Below are positions 28,301-36,299 of a stretch of DNA of 64,000 bases, piece by piece (positions within the stretch are counted from its first letter, which is position 1; each line of letters opens with the position of its first letter). A program made the translations under genes and the position numbers. The DNA comes from Sinonovacula constricta (lineage: Eukaryota > Mollusca > Bivalvia > Cardiida > Solecurtidae): NCBI GenBank assembly GCA_007844125.1, contig CM017565.1, positions 14,422,647 to 14,486,646 of the forward strand, in the 5' to 3' direction. Under the pieces are notes generated by a model. It was not told the origin of the DNA and did no database searches. It worked only from the letters and a program-made list of their open reading frames with translations.

Positions 28301-28453
28301 AATTTTGTAGAAAATGGCCTTGTGTACAATATTATAGATGTATTAGTTAAGTAACACAGTGTAGAAAATGATTTCAGGTACAAATAAGATTGATCACTTA
28401 CCAACTATGGCCACATCCACACATTGTCTAGCTTGATGTGAATATGATGACAT
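5831..28453 (-). CDS. OSGIN: OSGIN-like FAD/NAD(P)-binding oxidoreductase (oxidative stress-induced growth inhibitor family), 5 exons
   Basis: Minus-strand exons at 28453-28402, 15975-15839, 9427-9236, 8164-8076 and 6836-5831 have GT-AG borders and compatible phases. They join into 1476 nt, 491 codons plus stop, the usual size for vertebrate OSGIN1/2. Residues 12-22 (VDVAIVGNGPS) form the N-terminal FAD-binding strand and glycine loop. Residues about 262-269 (VLATGSFD) are the ATG motif of flavin monooxygenase-type folds. Residues 308-316 (LIVGAGLSA) form the second dinucleotide loop. The C-terminus has GPLAGDNFVRFGLGGALG. The phrase EGLEGRSSNPVAVLFD in exon 3 is close to a family hallmark. 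OSGIN proteins are linked to oxidative stress response and growth restraint in vertebrates, and their catalytic role is poorly defined. Whether this is the OSGIN1 or OSGIN2 orthologue cannot be told, and bivalves may have a single gene. No clear poly(A) signal was seen below 5831. Confidence 0.93.
7254..7385. repeat. (AT)n tract between two copies of an AACCAGAATAAATAAATAAA motif
   Basis: About 36 AT dinucleotides (7284-7356) are bracketed by two near-identical direct copies of TTAACCAGAATAAATAAATA. It lies in intron 4 of the OSGIN-like gene. Confidence 0.85.
7405..7576. repeat. Long near-perfect inverted repeat (~68-bp arms)
   Basis: The left arm starts CATAGGAAAGTTTGATCTCT and the right arm ends with its exact complement (...AAACTTTCCTATG at 7576). 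The arms stay paired through CTCTGCCAAAAACAAAACTT, then differ at a few bases, then pair again at TTGCTCACT and an AT run. The AT-rich centre is near 7490. It is a candidate foldback element or MITE. Confidence 0.85.
8076..8164 (-). CDS. OSGIN: OSGIN-like exon 4
   Basis: 89 nt between acceptor TTCCAACAG and donor AACAG/GTACATG. It encodes KMDGSMQTLSLSSWMELPGL then PFKDWLASN, matching the family's conserved Trp-Met-Leu-Pro-Gly segment. It is in phase 0 at its start. Confidence 0.92.
9236..9427 (-). CDS. OSGIN: OSGIN-like exon 3
   Basis: 192 nt (64 codons), acceptor CTATTCCAG, donor GGCAG/GTAGG, phase 0 at both ends. It encodes ELDYLCEGLEGRSSNPVAVL and ends HVALGRLKPGGAWQ, both highly characteristic of OSGIN proteins. 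Confidence 0.95.
9701..10900 (+). mobile_element. Dispersed repeat, family A copy 2 (Helentron/HINE-like candidate)
   Basis: It opens ACAAGAGGGCCATAATGGCCC then AATCGCTCACCTG, and closes GGTATCACAAAAGCTCTCC...GCTAAAA. The core has at least six diverged 140-bp units with TTTCATGCAGACAAACATTCTGACC recurring near 10050, 10195, 10325, 10470, 10610 and 10750. It is 450 bp longer than the copy at 4583 because it has more units. It lies in intron 2 of the OSGIN-like gene. Confidence 0.7.
10901..12940. other. Intron 2 sequence of the OSGIN-like gene, no further feature
   Basis: AT-rich, without arrays, element ends or coding-looking frames. Confidence 0.5.
12945..13169 (+). repeat. 51-bp minisatellite, left part
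   Basis: About 4.4 units of GTATAGCTTGTTTTACCTGT-AGTGTGTACATACATGTAGC-TCAAACAGCTG. The array continues at 15107-15455 on the far side of an inserted element. The unit length is divisible by three, so long frames open on both strands. These are not genes. Confidence 0.9.
13250..13471 (+). pseudogene. Decayed SAP-domain-like exon inside the TIR element
   Basis: From ATG at 13250 one frame reads MADKDKEINETCVNN, a TAA, then ELDHFKLTDLKKYLANRRL, TRS, a TGA, then LIERIIGAHKLDITDNYELK and a final TAG. Two in-frame stops leave the rest of the frame intact for about 70 codons. The pattern L-x2-LKKYL-x2-R-L ... LIERI matches the SAP DNA-binding helix-loop-helix, and the TGA sits where the family usually has Gly. 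I infer that it is the N-terminal exon of a protein once carried by this element. Confidence 0.55.
13468..14819. mobile_element. Nested inverted-repeat element with TA flanks
   Basis: The left arm starts ACACTCCACCCTCCCTTAAC and the right arm is its imperfect complement ending AGTGT, each flanked by TA. Both arms contain repeated GGTAACAG-TCGCCC motifs and extend inward to GGATAT-AGTGTATAC, giving subterminal inverted repeats of about 80-110 bp. The interior is very AT-rich. A 69-codon frame at 14230 is not recognisable. Confidence 0.7.
15107..15455 (+). repeat. 51-bp minisatellite, right part
   Basis: Nearly seven units with the same consensus as 12945-13169, more homogeneous than the left part. 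It is followed by unrelated sequence at 15456. Confidence 0.9.
15540..15625 (+). mobile_element. 3' tail of a short retroelement (hairpin plus ATCT repeat)
   Basis: A perfect hairpin TGGGCC-TCT-GGCCCA (15573-15587) is followed by AAAACATGAATAAAGATCTATCTATCTATT. A stem-loop, an AATAAA and a short tandem tail are typical of LINE or SINE 3' ends. The 5' end of the element is not defined. Confidence 0.4.
15839..15975 (-). CDS. OSGIN: OSGIN-like exon 2
   Basis: 137 nt, acceptor GCATTTCAG, donor GATCAG/GTAGGA. Its first two bases complete the glycine of the FAD loop begun in exon 1. It encodes NGPSAICLSYLLSGYRPYY and ends SESILDQ. Confidence 0.94.
16000..17480. other. Start of OSGIN intron 1, no feature seen
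   Basis: AT-rich intronic sequence. Open frames of 60-110 codons near 16650-17070 overlap on both strands and look random. Confidence 0.5.
17487..17716 (+). repeat. Dispersed repeat C, copy 1
   Basis: About 200 bp closely matches 27467-27668: ATGTTAAACTATA, CTCCCAATAAAA, AGCATTGATTTAAGTAGGAC, GGGACACRTTTCTAGAACAC and CTAAACCCCTCTTGTACCC. Copy 1 has about 25 extra bases near 17597 and runs directly into the 42-bp array. Confidence 0.8.
17717..18830 (+). repeat. 42-bp minisatellite, ~26 units
   Basis: The unit is GATGACCATAAATGTTGCCT-ACACTCAGTTTTTGGTGAATTG with one- or two-base variants. The signature CTGCACTCAG...GGTAAAATTGG...ACATTCAG occurs near 18235 and again near 18613, nine units apart, so blocks of units were duplicated together. 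Units with GACTATAAATGTTGCCCAC recur every three or six units. Long frames on both strands come from the 42-bp period and are not genes. Confidence 0.95.
18840..20960. other. OSGIN intron 1, mostly featureless
   Basis: It holds only the C-rich tract at 19090-19111. The frames seen are short and AT-driven. Confidence 0.5.
19090..19111 (-). other. Potential G-quadruplex tract
   Basis: The minus strand reads G6-T-G8-T-G6, enough for four G-runs with very short loops. Confidence 0.6.
20966..21530 (+). repeat. Dispersed repeat D, copy 1
   Basis: It shares GGAATGCTCACT-AAA, GCACATGGGAAA-GTCTG, AGCAACAAAACAGTCCAT, GATGCAATGTTTA, CTGTAAGG/TTGTAAGGTC and CTCTGAAGTGTTTG-GGTCAAGAGAT, in the same order, with 58409-58780. 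This copy is longer by a stretch at about 21030-21200. Confidence 0.75.
21560..22030. other. OSGIN intron 1 sequence with a (CA)n microsatellite
   Basis: About ten CA units lie at 21871-21889, and a short AT run follows near 21910. Nothing else was seen. Confidence 0.6.
22031..22172 (+). repeat. 28-bp minisatellite, 5 units
   Basis: The unit CCTGTAAATGTAGCATGAGA-AGGGTTGC starts at 22031, 22059, 22087, 22115 and 22143. The units alternate between endings TTGCC and TTGAC. Confidence 0.95.
22513..22799 (+). repeat. 57-bp minisatellite, 5 units, each with a TGACA/TGTCA inverted motif
   Basis: Units start at 22513, 22570, 22627, 22684 and 22741. The first four read TGACATGGCTCCGTGTCAGG with a partial palindrome. 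The last is 59 bp and reads TGACATGGAGAGCCATGTCA, a perfect 8-bp stem with a 4-nt loop. The long frames on both strands are by-products of the 57-bp period. Confidence 0.95.
22800..23319. other. OSGIN intron 1, no feature seen
   Basis: AT-rich, no element ends or arrays. Confidence 0.5.
23320..24367. mobile_element. hAT-like non-autonomous element with 5-bp target duplication
   Basis: The left end is CAGGGTTCGACGTTTA and the right end is the complement of CAGGCTTCGACATTAA (13 of 16 match). It is flanked by CCTCA at 23315-23319 and again at 24368-24372. CAGG-type ends fit hAT elements, and a 5-bp rather than 8-bp duplication fits the group called hAT5. There is no coding region inside. Confidence 0.65.
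24368..25060. other. OSGIN intron 1, AT-rich
   Basis: It contains a copy of the short dispersed motif GGCTGATCTGGATCTACACT at 24522-24541. Otherwise it is T-rich low-complexity sequence. Confidence 0.5.
25061..25897. mobile_element. Tigger-like inverted-repeat element (decayed)
   Basis: The left end CCATAAAAACCTCGCTAAG pairs with the complement of the right end, CAGTAAAACCATGCTAAG. The right end is followed by TA. Inside the ends, GTGTCCCACTTAGCAAGG and TTACCAAGGGAATTCCC repeat the same theme. CAGT...CCTCGCTA ends are typical of Tc1/mariner Tigger derivatives. No transposase is visible. Confidence 0.5.
25898..26379. other. OSGIN intron 1, no feature seen
   Basis: Ordinary AT-rich sequence with no arrays or element ends. 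Confidence 0.5.
26380..26910 (+). repeat. Imperfect (GATGAT/AATGATG)n tract
   Basis: About 530 bp are dominated by ATGATG and ATAATG on the plus strand, interspersed with TTTATAAAGATGATGATAATG repeats near 26602, 26635, 26717 and 26877. Minus-strand frames rich in His and Ile are by-products. Confidence 0.9.
26911..27466. other. OSGIN intron 1, no feature seen
   Basis: AT-rich intronic sequence. Confidence 0.5.
27467..27668 (+). repeat. Dispersed repeat C, copy 2
   Basis: It matches 17487-17716 over its whole length and ends at the same phrase CTCTTGTACCCTTGTC. Here no 42-bp array follows. Confidence 0.8.
27669..28401. other. End of OSGIN intron 1 next to exon 1, no feature seen
   Basis: Two short minus-strand frames (28024-28209, 28213-28404) overlap the exon region in wrong frames and are rejected. 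Confidence 0.5.
28402..28453 (-). CDS. OSGIN: OSGIN-like exon 1 (start exon)
   Basis: ATG at 28453-28451 opens MSSYSHQARQCVDVAIVG, and the exon ends at donor GTTG/GTAAGTG after one base of the loop glycine codon. This start is supported by a TATA box about 70 bp upstream and by the next exon continuing the FAD motif in frame. It lies 12.4 kb from exon 2. Confidence 0.88.
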
Positions 28454-28522
28454 GATGACAAAATAATCTTCCAGGAAATTGTTGAATCAGAATTTTGAGC
28501 TTCAATTAAATACTACAGACTG

Positions 28523-28529
28523 TTTTATA
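28523..28529 (-). promoter_or_regulatory. TATA box of the OSGIN-like gene
   Basis: TATAAAA on the minus strand within CGTGGTATAAAACAG. Initiation about 30 bp downstream, near 28497, would leave a 5' leader of about 45 nt before the ATG at 28453. A GC box (GGGGGCGGGAC on the plus strand) lies about 100 bp further upstream near 28629. Confidence 0.6.
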
Positions 28530-28639
28530 CCACGGCTGAGGTTGAGTACTTTCACAGACTGGTCGTGTTTTGGGATCCCAGGATGACTATTTCAAACAGC
28601 TGTTCTATCTGCTAGCCACACAGTACAGGGGGCGGGACA

Positions 28640-30790
28640 GAGTGTGGGTCATCTTAGACACACAGACAGACAAACACCACACCGCCTCCCTTGAACTCCA
28701 TTTTCATCCTCATAACTGCTTTAGGGGCTCTATACAGACAACTGAAAATGTCTGCAATGGAAAAATACACAAAATAAATAAACAAATTTGTATTTCTTGT
28801 GTGGATGGATAAAACCACACAAATACAAACAAAAAGCTGTTTCCAATTGTTTTGTTTTTATTTGTAGGTGTTCAACAAAACAAAACTCAGTGTTTTTGTT
28901 GTTGTTGTTTTTTTGGTCAAACTGTTTCATCTAGATAAGAAGGTTAAAGAGTAAATTATTACTGCCATAATTCATACAAACAGCAGGAGTCTGCATCAAT
29001 AAGCAATTTACTAGGGATTACATATGAAAACACAAATAATATTTTAAATGAAAAATTGAACTGATACCAACCAACATTTAAAATAAAAACAGCACAATGT
29101 TTTATTTATAATTCATTTACAGCATTTTGAACACACAATTTATAGCATATACAAGTATTATGACTTTTGAAAAAAAAGGAAAGGCAGCCTTATGTTCCTC
29201 ACTATCTATGACCACTGCAGTACAAATCCCAGATTCCTTCTGGTCTGAGACTGTGATAGTAATGGAATGTTTCTTACTGAGATCATGTTATGTAATTGGT
29301 ATTTGATGAGCCAAAGTTTACAGGAAGTTTAGAAGTTTTATGTCACAGGCATAAGGGAAGTGGTCATACCTTATAATACAATTCTATATAAAACGTATGT
29401 AGTTAATGATGTAATGCAGATTAGAAGACACAGATTACCCCAATATGTCTGAATATATGTGATCTCTAACAGTACATGCATAACAGACCTGCCTGCCCTA
29501 TCAAAATGCACTTACATGCTTGGTATTGTAAAATAGTCCATGGGACAGTACACTAGCTGGTGACACTTTAACATTAAACTGCTATACACAAATTGATTAG
29601 GCTTAAACGGTGTAGACCCAGATCAGCCAGATCCACTGAGAGCTGTCAGAATCTGCTGTACTTGATACTGCATCTTTAGCAATACAACATGTTTCGTCAT
29701 AATGAAGTTCTCAGCCCAATACTACAGCCATGTTATAAATGTGGGTTTATGAAAAATGTAGCAAGCTAAGGATTAAAACCATTCAAGTATGGTTTGTTTG
29801 TTTAAACTATATATAAATACACATTAAGTAACAACTCCACATGTAACTAGGCAAAAGGTGAAGCATGTTGGATAACTTGGCTTACAATTCTAACAGCAAA
29901 GGCAGTATTAAACATTCCATTGGGAGCTTGTTGGTCTGGATCTACACTATTTACATAAGACTTTCAAGCTTGTATAATGTTATGTAGAAAATAACAAAAT
30001 TTAATAATACCGACATTTACCCTTTTTCATTAACAACTTATGCAATATAAATTATTAAATCATTCATACTTAGCAAGTTCATTTGATAAGCAAAAGACAA
30101 TACACATATGTCATGAAGAAAGAATGTTTTATAGAATTAGTTCAGTACTCCATTAAAATATGCTCACAGTCAATGTGTACATGCTGTAACCAAAAAAAAA
30201 ACTTTAGTAACGTTAATTAATGCTTCATCAATTTAAAAAAAATAGCTTAAGTAAAAGCTTTAAGGAATTCTTTCTGAAATCACAAAAATGAACACTAAGA
30301 GTGAAACACACCAATCTTGTTATATGTCTCCAAACTACTTTAGACAGAAATTAAAACTGAATAAGGGCTTTTCTTTTTATAGCACAGTATTAATGCAAAA
30401 TTACAAAAAAATCAGATGAACAAAATATTAAATATTCACTTGCATCAAGATTAAAAAGAAAATAACAATTATAATACAGAAATACATGAACATAAATAAA
30501 GTCAAACTTACAAACTATAAACCCATCATATCTTTAGTACCATGGTAACTTTTATATTTAATATACAATAAAAATAAAACAGAACTCTACAAGCCCTGCC
30601 AGCTTAATATTATAGTTCATCTGAAAACAGCACAACTAGAAACACAACTAGAAAGGCAGTTTAAGTGCTTATCCAATAAACACAGTTATGGTTTTCTAAC
30701 CATGAAATTATTCATTATGTAGCAGCACAATAAACACAGGTTTATATACTTACAACTGTCGTCTACAATTTTCCAGCAAATGAATTGTTT
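28640..30790. other. AT-rich region upstream of OSGIN, no gene seen
   Basis: It contains two copies of the GGCTGATCTGG-TCTACAC motif, one inverted near 29607-29627 and one near 29930-29955. Otherwise it is low in information. Confidence 0.5.
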
Positions 30791-30793
30791 GAC

Positions 30794-30919
30794 TTATTTC
30801 CCCTTGTGAGTCCACCTGTCTATGATACCTTTACCACCAAGAGGGACGTACTGACTGCTAGAATACCCACACATGAATGACTGGAGTGATCCTGCACTGA
30901 CTCCTTTAATACTCTCCCT
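30794..30919 (-). CDS. Possible small coding exon or uORF, C-terminal-like
   Basis: Forty-one minus-strand codons between two stops read RESIKGVSAGSLQSF and then MCGYSSSQYVPLGGKGIIDR ending WTHKGK. The composition (Gly, Ser, Tyr, Trp, Asp) is unlike the Lys/Phe/Ile-rich spurious frames around it. The acceptor side is weak, with only TTATAG and no pyrimidine tract, so it may instead be part of an untranslated exon. I do not recognise it. Confidence 0.25.
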   Translation of the reverse strand, partial: RESIKGVSAGSLQSFMCGYSSSQYVPLGGKGIIDRWTHKGK

Positions 30920-31431
30920 CTATAAGTACTGGACTTTTTCTCTCCACTATAACAGAGCTCACTTATGTATAACAGCCCATACTAAAGTTTAAAACTTCAT
31001 TACAACATTTATACATGGAAACCAAGTGATTTTAAGATTTACTATATATATCTTATAGGACCATTACAGACAAAAAAAAATCTAATCTTTGTAAAAATTT
31101 TAACTACATACACTTATTCTTTTGTAACAACAAATTACCACAATACTAAAGGCAAGTATTAAAAAATACTTTCTCATAGAACTTTTAAAAGCAAGCATTT
31201 ACCTACAGAAAAAAAGCTCTTAACATAAAACCAATTTATTTTTGTGAAACAGTACTCTATTATTTATACTGTGAAACGACTAAGGACATATTTCAAGTAA
31301 GAATTTGAAAACTTGGAAGGCGTGCTGAACAATCTTTAAACATCATTCTGCCTATTCAGGATATTTACTCATCGCTATAGCAACAAAGACTGGACAGCTC
31401 TTGTTTAGTTGCCCAACCCAAGGTAAGGAGG

Positions 31432-31440
31432 CTATAAATA
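31432..31440 (+). promoter_or_regulatory. TATA-like box without an assigned gene
   Basis: TATAAATAG in a GC context (GGAGGCTATAAATAGCAGCC) is a good core-promoter match on the plus strand. No coding region follows within several kilobases, so this is tentative. Confidence 0.25.
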
Positions 31441-31479
31441 GCAGCCAAGTCAGAGAGCAGGTGTCAACTTACATGGGGT

Positions 31480-31870
31480 GGCGCTATGGAGGTCTTCATG
31501 GGTGAACAGATTGAGGTCTGACAGTCACATAAGTAAACTATATTGTGTTAATTGTAAAGAGGTCTCGCCAGCATTCCTTTTCACTAGGTTAGGGTATTGA
31601 GGTCTCATATTCACACACTTTAATGTGGTAATGTTAAAAAGGTGTCACAACTTTCCACAGGCTGAGGGTACTGAGGTCTCAAATTAACTTACTTCATGAG
31701 GTAACCTTACAGAGGTGAGGCCAACTTTTGATGGGACAATGTTAGTGAGATTAAAAGTTTTATGCACTCATTTCATGTTAACATACTGAGGTTTTGCCAA
31801 CCTTTCTCATGGCTGGAAAATTCATGTTTTCATCTCACATCATGGGGTCATAGTCTAGAGGTCTCATCCT
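31480..31870 (+). repeat. Degenerate ~85-bp tandem repeat, 4-5 units
   Basis: GAGGTCT recurs at about 31487, 31514, 31559, 31600, 31672 and 31858. Each is followed at similar distances by variants of CACA-ACTT-ATGTGGTAA and AGAGGTCTCGCCAAC. The units are heavily diverged. Confidence 0.55.
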
Positions 31871-31879
31871 CTTTTAATA

Positions 31880-32700
31880 ACACCAATTCATCAGTTTTAT
31901 GTGTGGATAGAAAATGATCAAATATTGAAAATAACATGTAATATCATTATACAAGAACTTTTATATCAAGGCCCCAAAATGTTTGGCACTTAATAATATA
32001 TAATTATATTTTAATGAAAACACATAATACTACAGTACCAATTACAACGATTCATACAGAAGGTATTTGTACCAAAATGTAATGCAATCAATCAAAATTA
32101 ACCAATACTATTCTTGTAATTGCTATGGTAGTTTGTAACAAAGACAACAGCTGTATATTATTTACTTTTAACTTTATTAATTAAAATTCTATACCAAACA
32201 GAAGAGGTGCTAATGTGGCATTTAACTTTACATTTGTAGCCATTAAACAAATAGACACATGGTGCTACACATCAATATTTCCCTTTTCAAAGGAGATATA
32301 TGATGTAGTTTTAACATTATCATATCATACTTATACCACACATACTGTTTTACAAATCATGCAACCAATAAATAATTTTATAAATTAATAATATAATATG
32401 TAAATTGGCATCAACACTTTATGAGATATCTCAATCAAATAAAAGTGATTCTGGAAAATAGATTTTCATTATTCATTATGTAGGTTTGAAAATCTAAGTA
32501 TAAAAAGTAATTCTCAAATTGCAATTAAGTCCCAAGCTTTATTTTTTTTAACATACAGTACTTCCACATGACAAATGGCACTTTTATTTTGGTATGGCAT
32601 CACTGTGGTCAGAATATACTGATAAAAAATTTCAAACAATTTTAAGACCCAGAAACAAGTGGCAGACTTGATGATTTTTAATTCATGAGCAAATCTACAG
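31880..32700. other. AT-rich intergenic stretch, no gene seen
   Basis: No long frames outside the SINE boundary and no recognisable element. Confidence 0.5.
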
Positions 32701-32717
32701 AGCATGTATTTTTGTTT

Positions 32718-32996
32718 TGGGGATTGGGATTTGCCAGCAATTTTGCCGATACTGTGCAGCAACATTTCTATCATTACAGCACAGGGGCACTTATGAGGTG
32801 CCCAAGGACTGAACCTGGCTGGTCTGTTATACTAACACCCGACGAGCCAGGCGTTATGCTGTCCCCTTAGCCCCAAGCGTTAGGAGGGAAGCCACTACTA
32901 CCATCTTCAAAGTCTTTGGTTTGACCCGGCCGGGTTTGAACCCGCGACCTCCTGAGCCGCAAGCCGATGCTCTACCACTTGAGCTATTGCGGCCAG
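32718..32996 (-). mobile_element. tRNA-derived SINE, copy 1
   Basis: On the minus strand it starts CTGGCCGCAATAGCTCAAG. The A box is TAGCTCAAGTGG and the B box region GGGTTCAAACCCG, spaced as in a tRNA. An unrelated body of about 200 bp follows and ends in AAATCCCAATCCCC. The 9-bp target duplication TTTTTGTTT flanks it at 32709-32717 and 32997-33005. The tRNA head does not form a clean anticodon stem, so it is not a functional tRNA gene. Confidence 0.88.
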
Positions 32997-33009
32997 TTTT
33001 TGTTTAAGG

Positions 33010-36000
33010 TAATATTTGGCAATAAATACTTTGTATCGAACTTCACTTACTTCCCTTGCCTTACATACTGTCCTTGTAAGGGACAACATAACCATGTATC
33101 AGTTTGTACTGTGCATTCGTAATTTTCTTTTGTTTACTAGAACATGCGCAGTAAGACAATTTGCTTGTATACAAATGTCCAGATATGCTGGTAAATTTGT
33201 TCTAAGTTCTTGACTGATTTCATTATGGAATGAAAAATTCCACAAACAATGAAATTTCCCGTTTCGGGCAAGTCCGGCATGGAATTTCCACACCCCTTTG
33301 TTGACAGTTGTAAATATGTAGAAAACATTACCATATAAAAACTTCTGTATATTTTTTAGGAATGCTTCTGTAAGGTTGAACATACTTAAGTCGTTGAATG
33401 GATGGCCTTTTTATTACAAATGTTTGCAAGTATGTTAATAAGTGCTACATTCAATAATTGCTTTGTAAGTGACTAGGTTGTTGCAAACCAGCTAATTCAT
33501 AAATCCCCTAGCTATGTATTCCTACATTAGTGCCATTTGACAATACACCCACAATGACTATATACCACTGCTGCTTTATGGCATACACACTTTTGTTTGT
33601 CATCTGGAACTACTTTCCATGAGTGAATGCAAAAAAATGTGAAGGTCACTCTACCTGCTTCAAGTGACACAGACAACAAATGGAAAGTTCTACTTATTGA
33701 CAGCAGATTAAATGGAAAATAATCTTGTATATTTAGTACCACCTTAATATAGATTAGACCTTTTTCTGTTAATGACTATTTCAACACATTCACAACCCAT
33801 TGACCAGGCTTTAAGTATTTATATCTTGGCATTATAAAGTTACAGTGGCCTACAAGTTGTATAGATATACAATACAGATCACCCATCTAAAAATTACTCT
33901 TTCAGCTGTATTATTTTGTGAAACATAATTCCAATTATCAAGCAACATCCAGCTGATGATGATGAAGAAACAACACCACCACTACATATACTAACAGTAA
34001 TATTTCTTGTTTTGTTGTTAGTTGTTTGTTTGTTAAATCACACAAACACAATTATTGTCATATTGATGTTGTCTAACTTACATTTTAATCTTGACTGTGG
34101 TACCAATTCACATAATGGGAGAATTTTATTAGTACAGAACTCAACTCACTCTGTCCTGGGCCATACACCTTTAAAATGAGTTTTTATCACTGGATGTATT
34201 ATCATGTAATTATGAACATACTTGAAACATTATCTTTAATTTACAAACTTATAAATATACACTTAACTGACACTTTAGTATTAAACTTACCTTCTTACAT
34301 TATCAGCCTGAACAAACATACCTGATAATATAGATCAGTAAAACATGCAGTAACTAACAAGTTAACCTAAACAAAATCTGATACTTTTGTTACTGAAAAA
34401 GATTCTATAATAAAGGTTTGAGATTTTTATCATGTAAAACCTGTAAGTCTACCATATATAATGAAACAATTTATGTTTCTTATAATTTCAAGCAACATTT
34501 ATTTATAATATTCTTTTAATCTAGTATACCAATATTACTAGTTTAAGTTCTAACTATTGACCCTCCAGGAGGAATTGGAACAGAAGCTGGTACAGTAAGG
34601 CCAATCAATACTAGCCTTTCTAACACACGGTCACTATGTGGCTAAATAACCTTTATACTGGCTGGATGATTTCACAATAACACGCAGGGTCTGCTTACCC
34701 TCACAACAGTGGCCTTGAGACAGCCATATCTAGGCAACTACAGGCCTTAGTCTTCTGCCATGTTACACTGTGGTACCTAGATATTAAATCTTAGTAACAA
34801 CCACTTGAACAAGTAATAAAAATATAGTATGAAGCAGCAGTCAGTGATATTAAACCTTAGTAAAACCCACATGTACCAGTACCGGTAATAAAAACACAGT
34901 ACAAAGTACAAAGCAGCCGATATTGTGGATCGTGATCAGATGGTCCCCTGCAGTAGGTGGCTGATCTGGTTCTACACTATTTGACTAAACTTATCACTCC
35001 ATTGATTAGCAGGCTTAGAGCTGATGTTATAGCTACACTTACATTCTACGATAGACTATCAGCACATGATATGTAGCTCAGCTATATCACACTGTATACA
35101 CTGATAAAAATGTCAGTCATTGTGATATGCAATATTTCGTAAGTAGTCAGTGAGTCACATAGCAGCAATCAGAGCCCATTACACTTCACCACATGAACCA
35201 TCATTAATGCACTCTCCAGAAAAGGAAATTACAATAATCCTTCTTACTTAAAGTATGTATTCAACAATCGGAAATATAAAATGTTGACGTCCTACATCTG
35301 CATATAAGTGTTCATTGCACACACAAAATTGATTTCTTTTGTGGAAACTCAAACTACATGCATCTCAATATTGCTTTATCTAGGCTATTAAAAATTTGTA
35401 ATGATGAAATGGTAACAAAAAAATTAGAGTCATCACATTAAACTTGCTACATTTATCAATAAGCTAAAAATCTGTATTTGCTCACAACTACCAGAACATA
35501 CATAATATGTAACAAAAACACATATTGCTAGAAACAGTGCAGCAACTTTAGCAAATAGTACAGATCTGGTTTAGCAAGAGCAAGAGGATCTAGATTCTGA
35601 TCATGATCATGTCAGTATCTTTCCTTAAAGTCTACTCATTCTTAAGTTAACCACACAAGAAAGAACTATGCATACCATATTTTTTTCTAAAAGTCTTCTG
35701 GTCTCAGAACAATTTGTTTTTGCAAAGGAAATCACTGGCACAGGTTCATTTCATTGAAAAGATTTATCTATGCACACAGATAGACTGGTGCACATGATTT
35801 TCTTTGTCAAGGCAAACCATTTTGAGACATACAGAACTCTATCAAAGAAAGAAGTAGGTATGAATGAATGTACCAAGCACCTACTCTCCTACTGCGTTGT
35901 TATCACCACCGGCCTCATAAATGATCCAGTTCAGTGATCAGCTAGAACGTTAAGGTTGACAGCTATGACATCCTCTATTGAAATAGCACAGGCAGTCTAT

Positions 36001-36299
36001 ATCTATCTTACGAGAACATGCCATGTCATCATTTCATATCGCATTTATATAGGACTGTAAAACAGTGCAGTTGGTTTTGTTTAAGGGAATTGAAATTCCT
36101 TTGTCAGTGATGCAATGGCTTGAGAATTTTCTCTGACATATTAAAGGAAAGGTTTAACTCATGTATACTTAATAATTTTCTATGTTTACTGTCCAGGGGG
36201 TTTTATTTCTAGCAGAAGCAAACAAATAGAAGACAGTTTAAGCTGAACATTTCATTTTAAATGGTCATGGTTTTAAAAAAATCTTTTATCTTACAGGTA
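33010..36299. other. AT-rich intergenic region without supported genes
   Basis: It contains one copy of GGCTGATCTGGTTCTACACT near 34961. A 16-codon minus-strand tail reading NWIIYEAGGDNNAVGE precedes a stop near 35888 but has no exon boundary. No other structure was seen. Confidence 0.5.

Noticed and set aside
32925..32995. Apparent tRNA gene (A and B boxes)
   Set aside because: The anticodon stem does not pair, and the sequence continues into a 200-bp body with target duplications, so it is a SINE head.
33724..33746. AAGGTGGTACTAAATATAC resembling the MITE E end
   Set aside because: No partner end within 1 kb and no internal similarity.
34690..34760. Minus-strand donor-like AGG/GTAAGC
   Set aside because: All three frames upstream contain stops close to the site.
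35885..35940. Minus-strand tail reading NWIIYEAGGDNNAVGE then stop
   Set aside because: Only 16 codons. An in-frame stop lies directly upstream and no acceptor exists between them.
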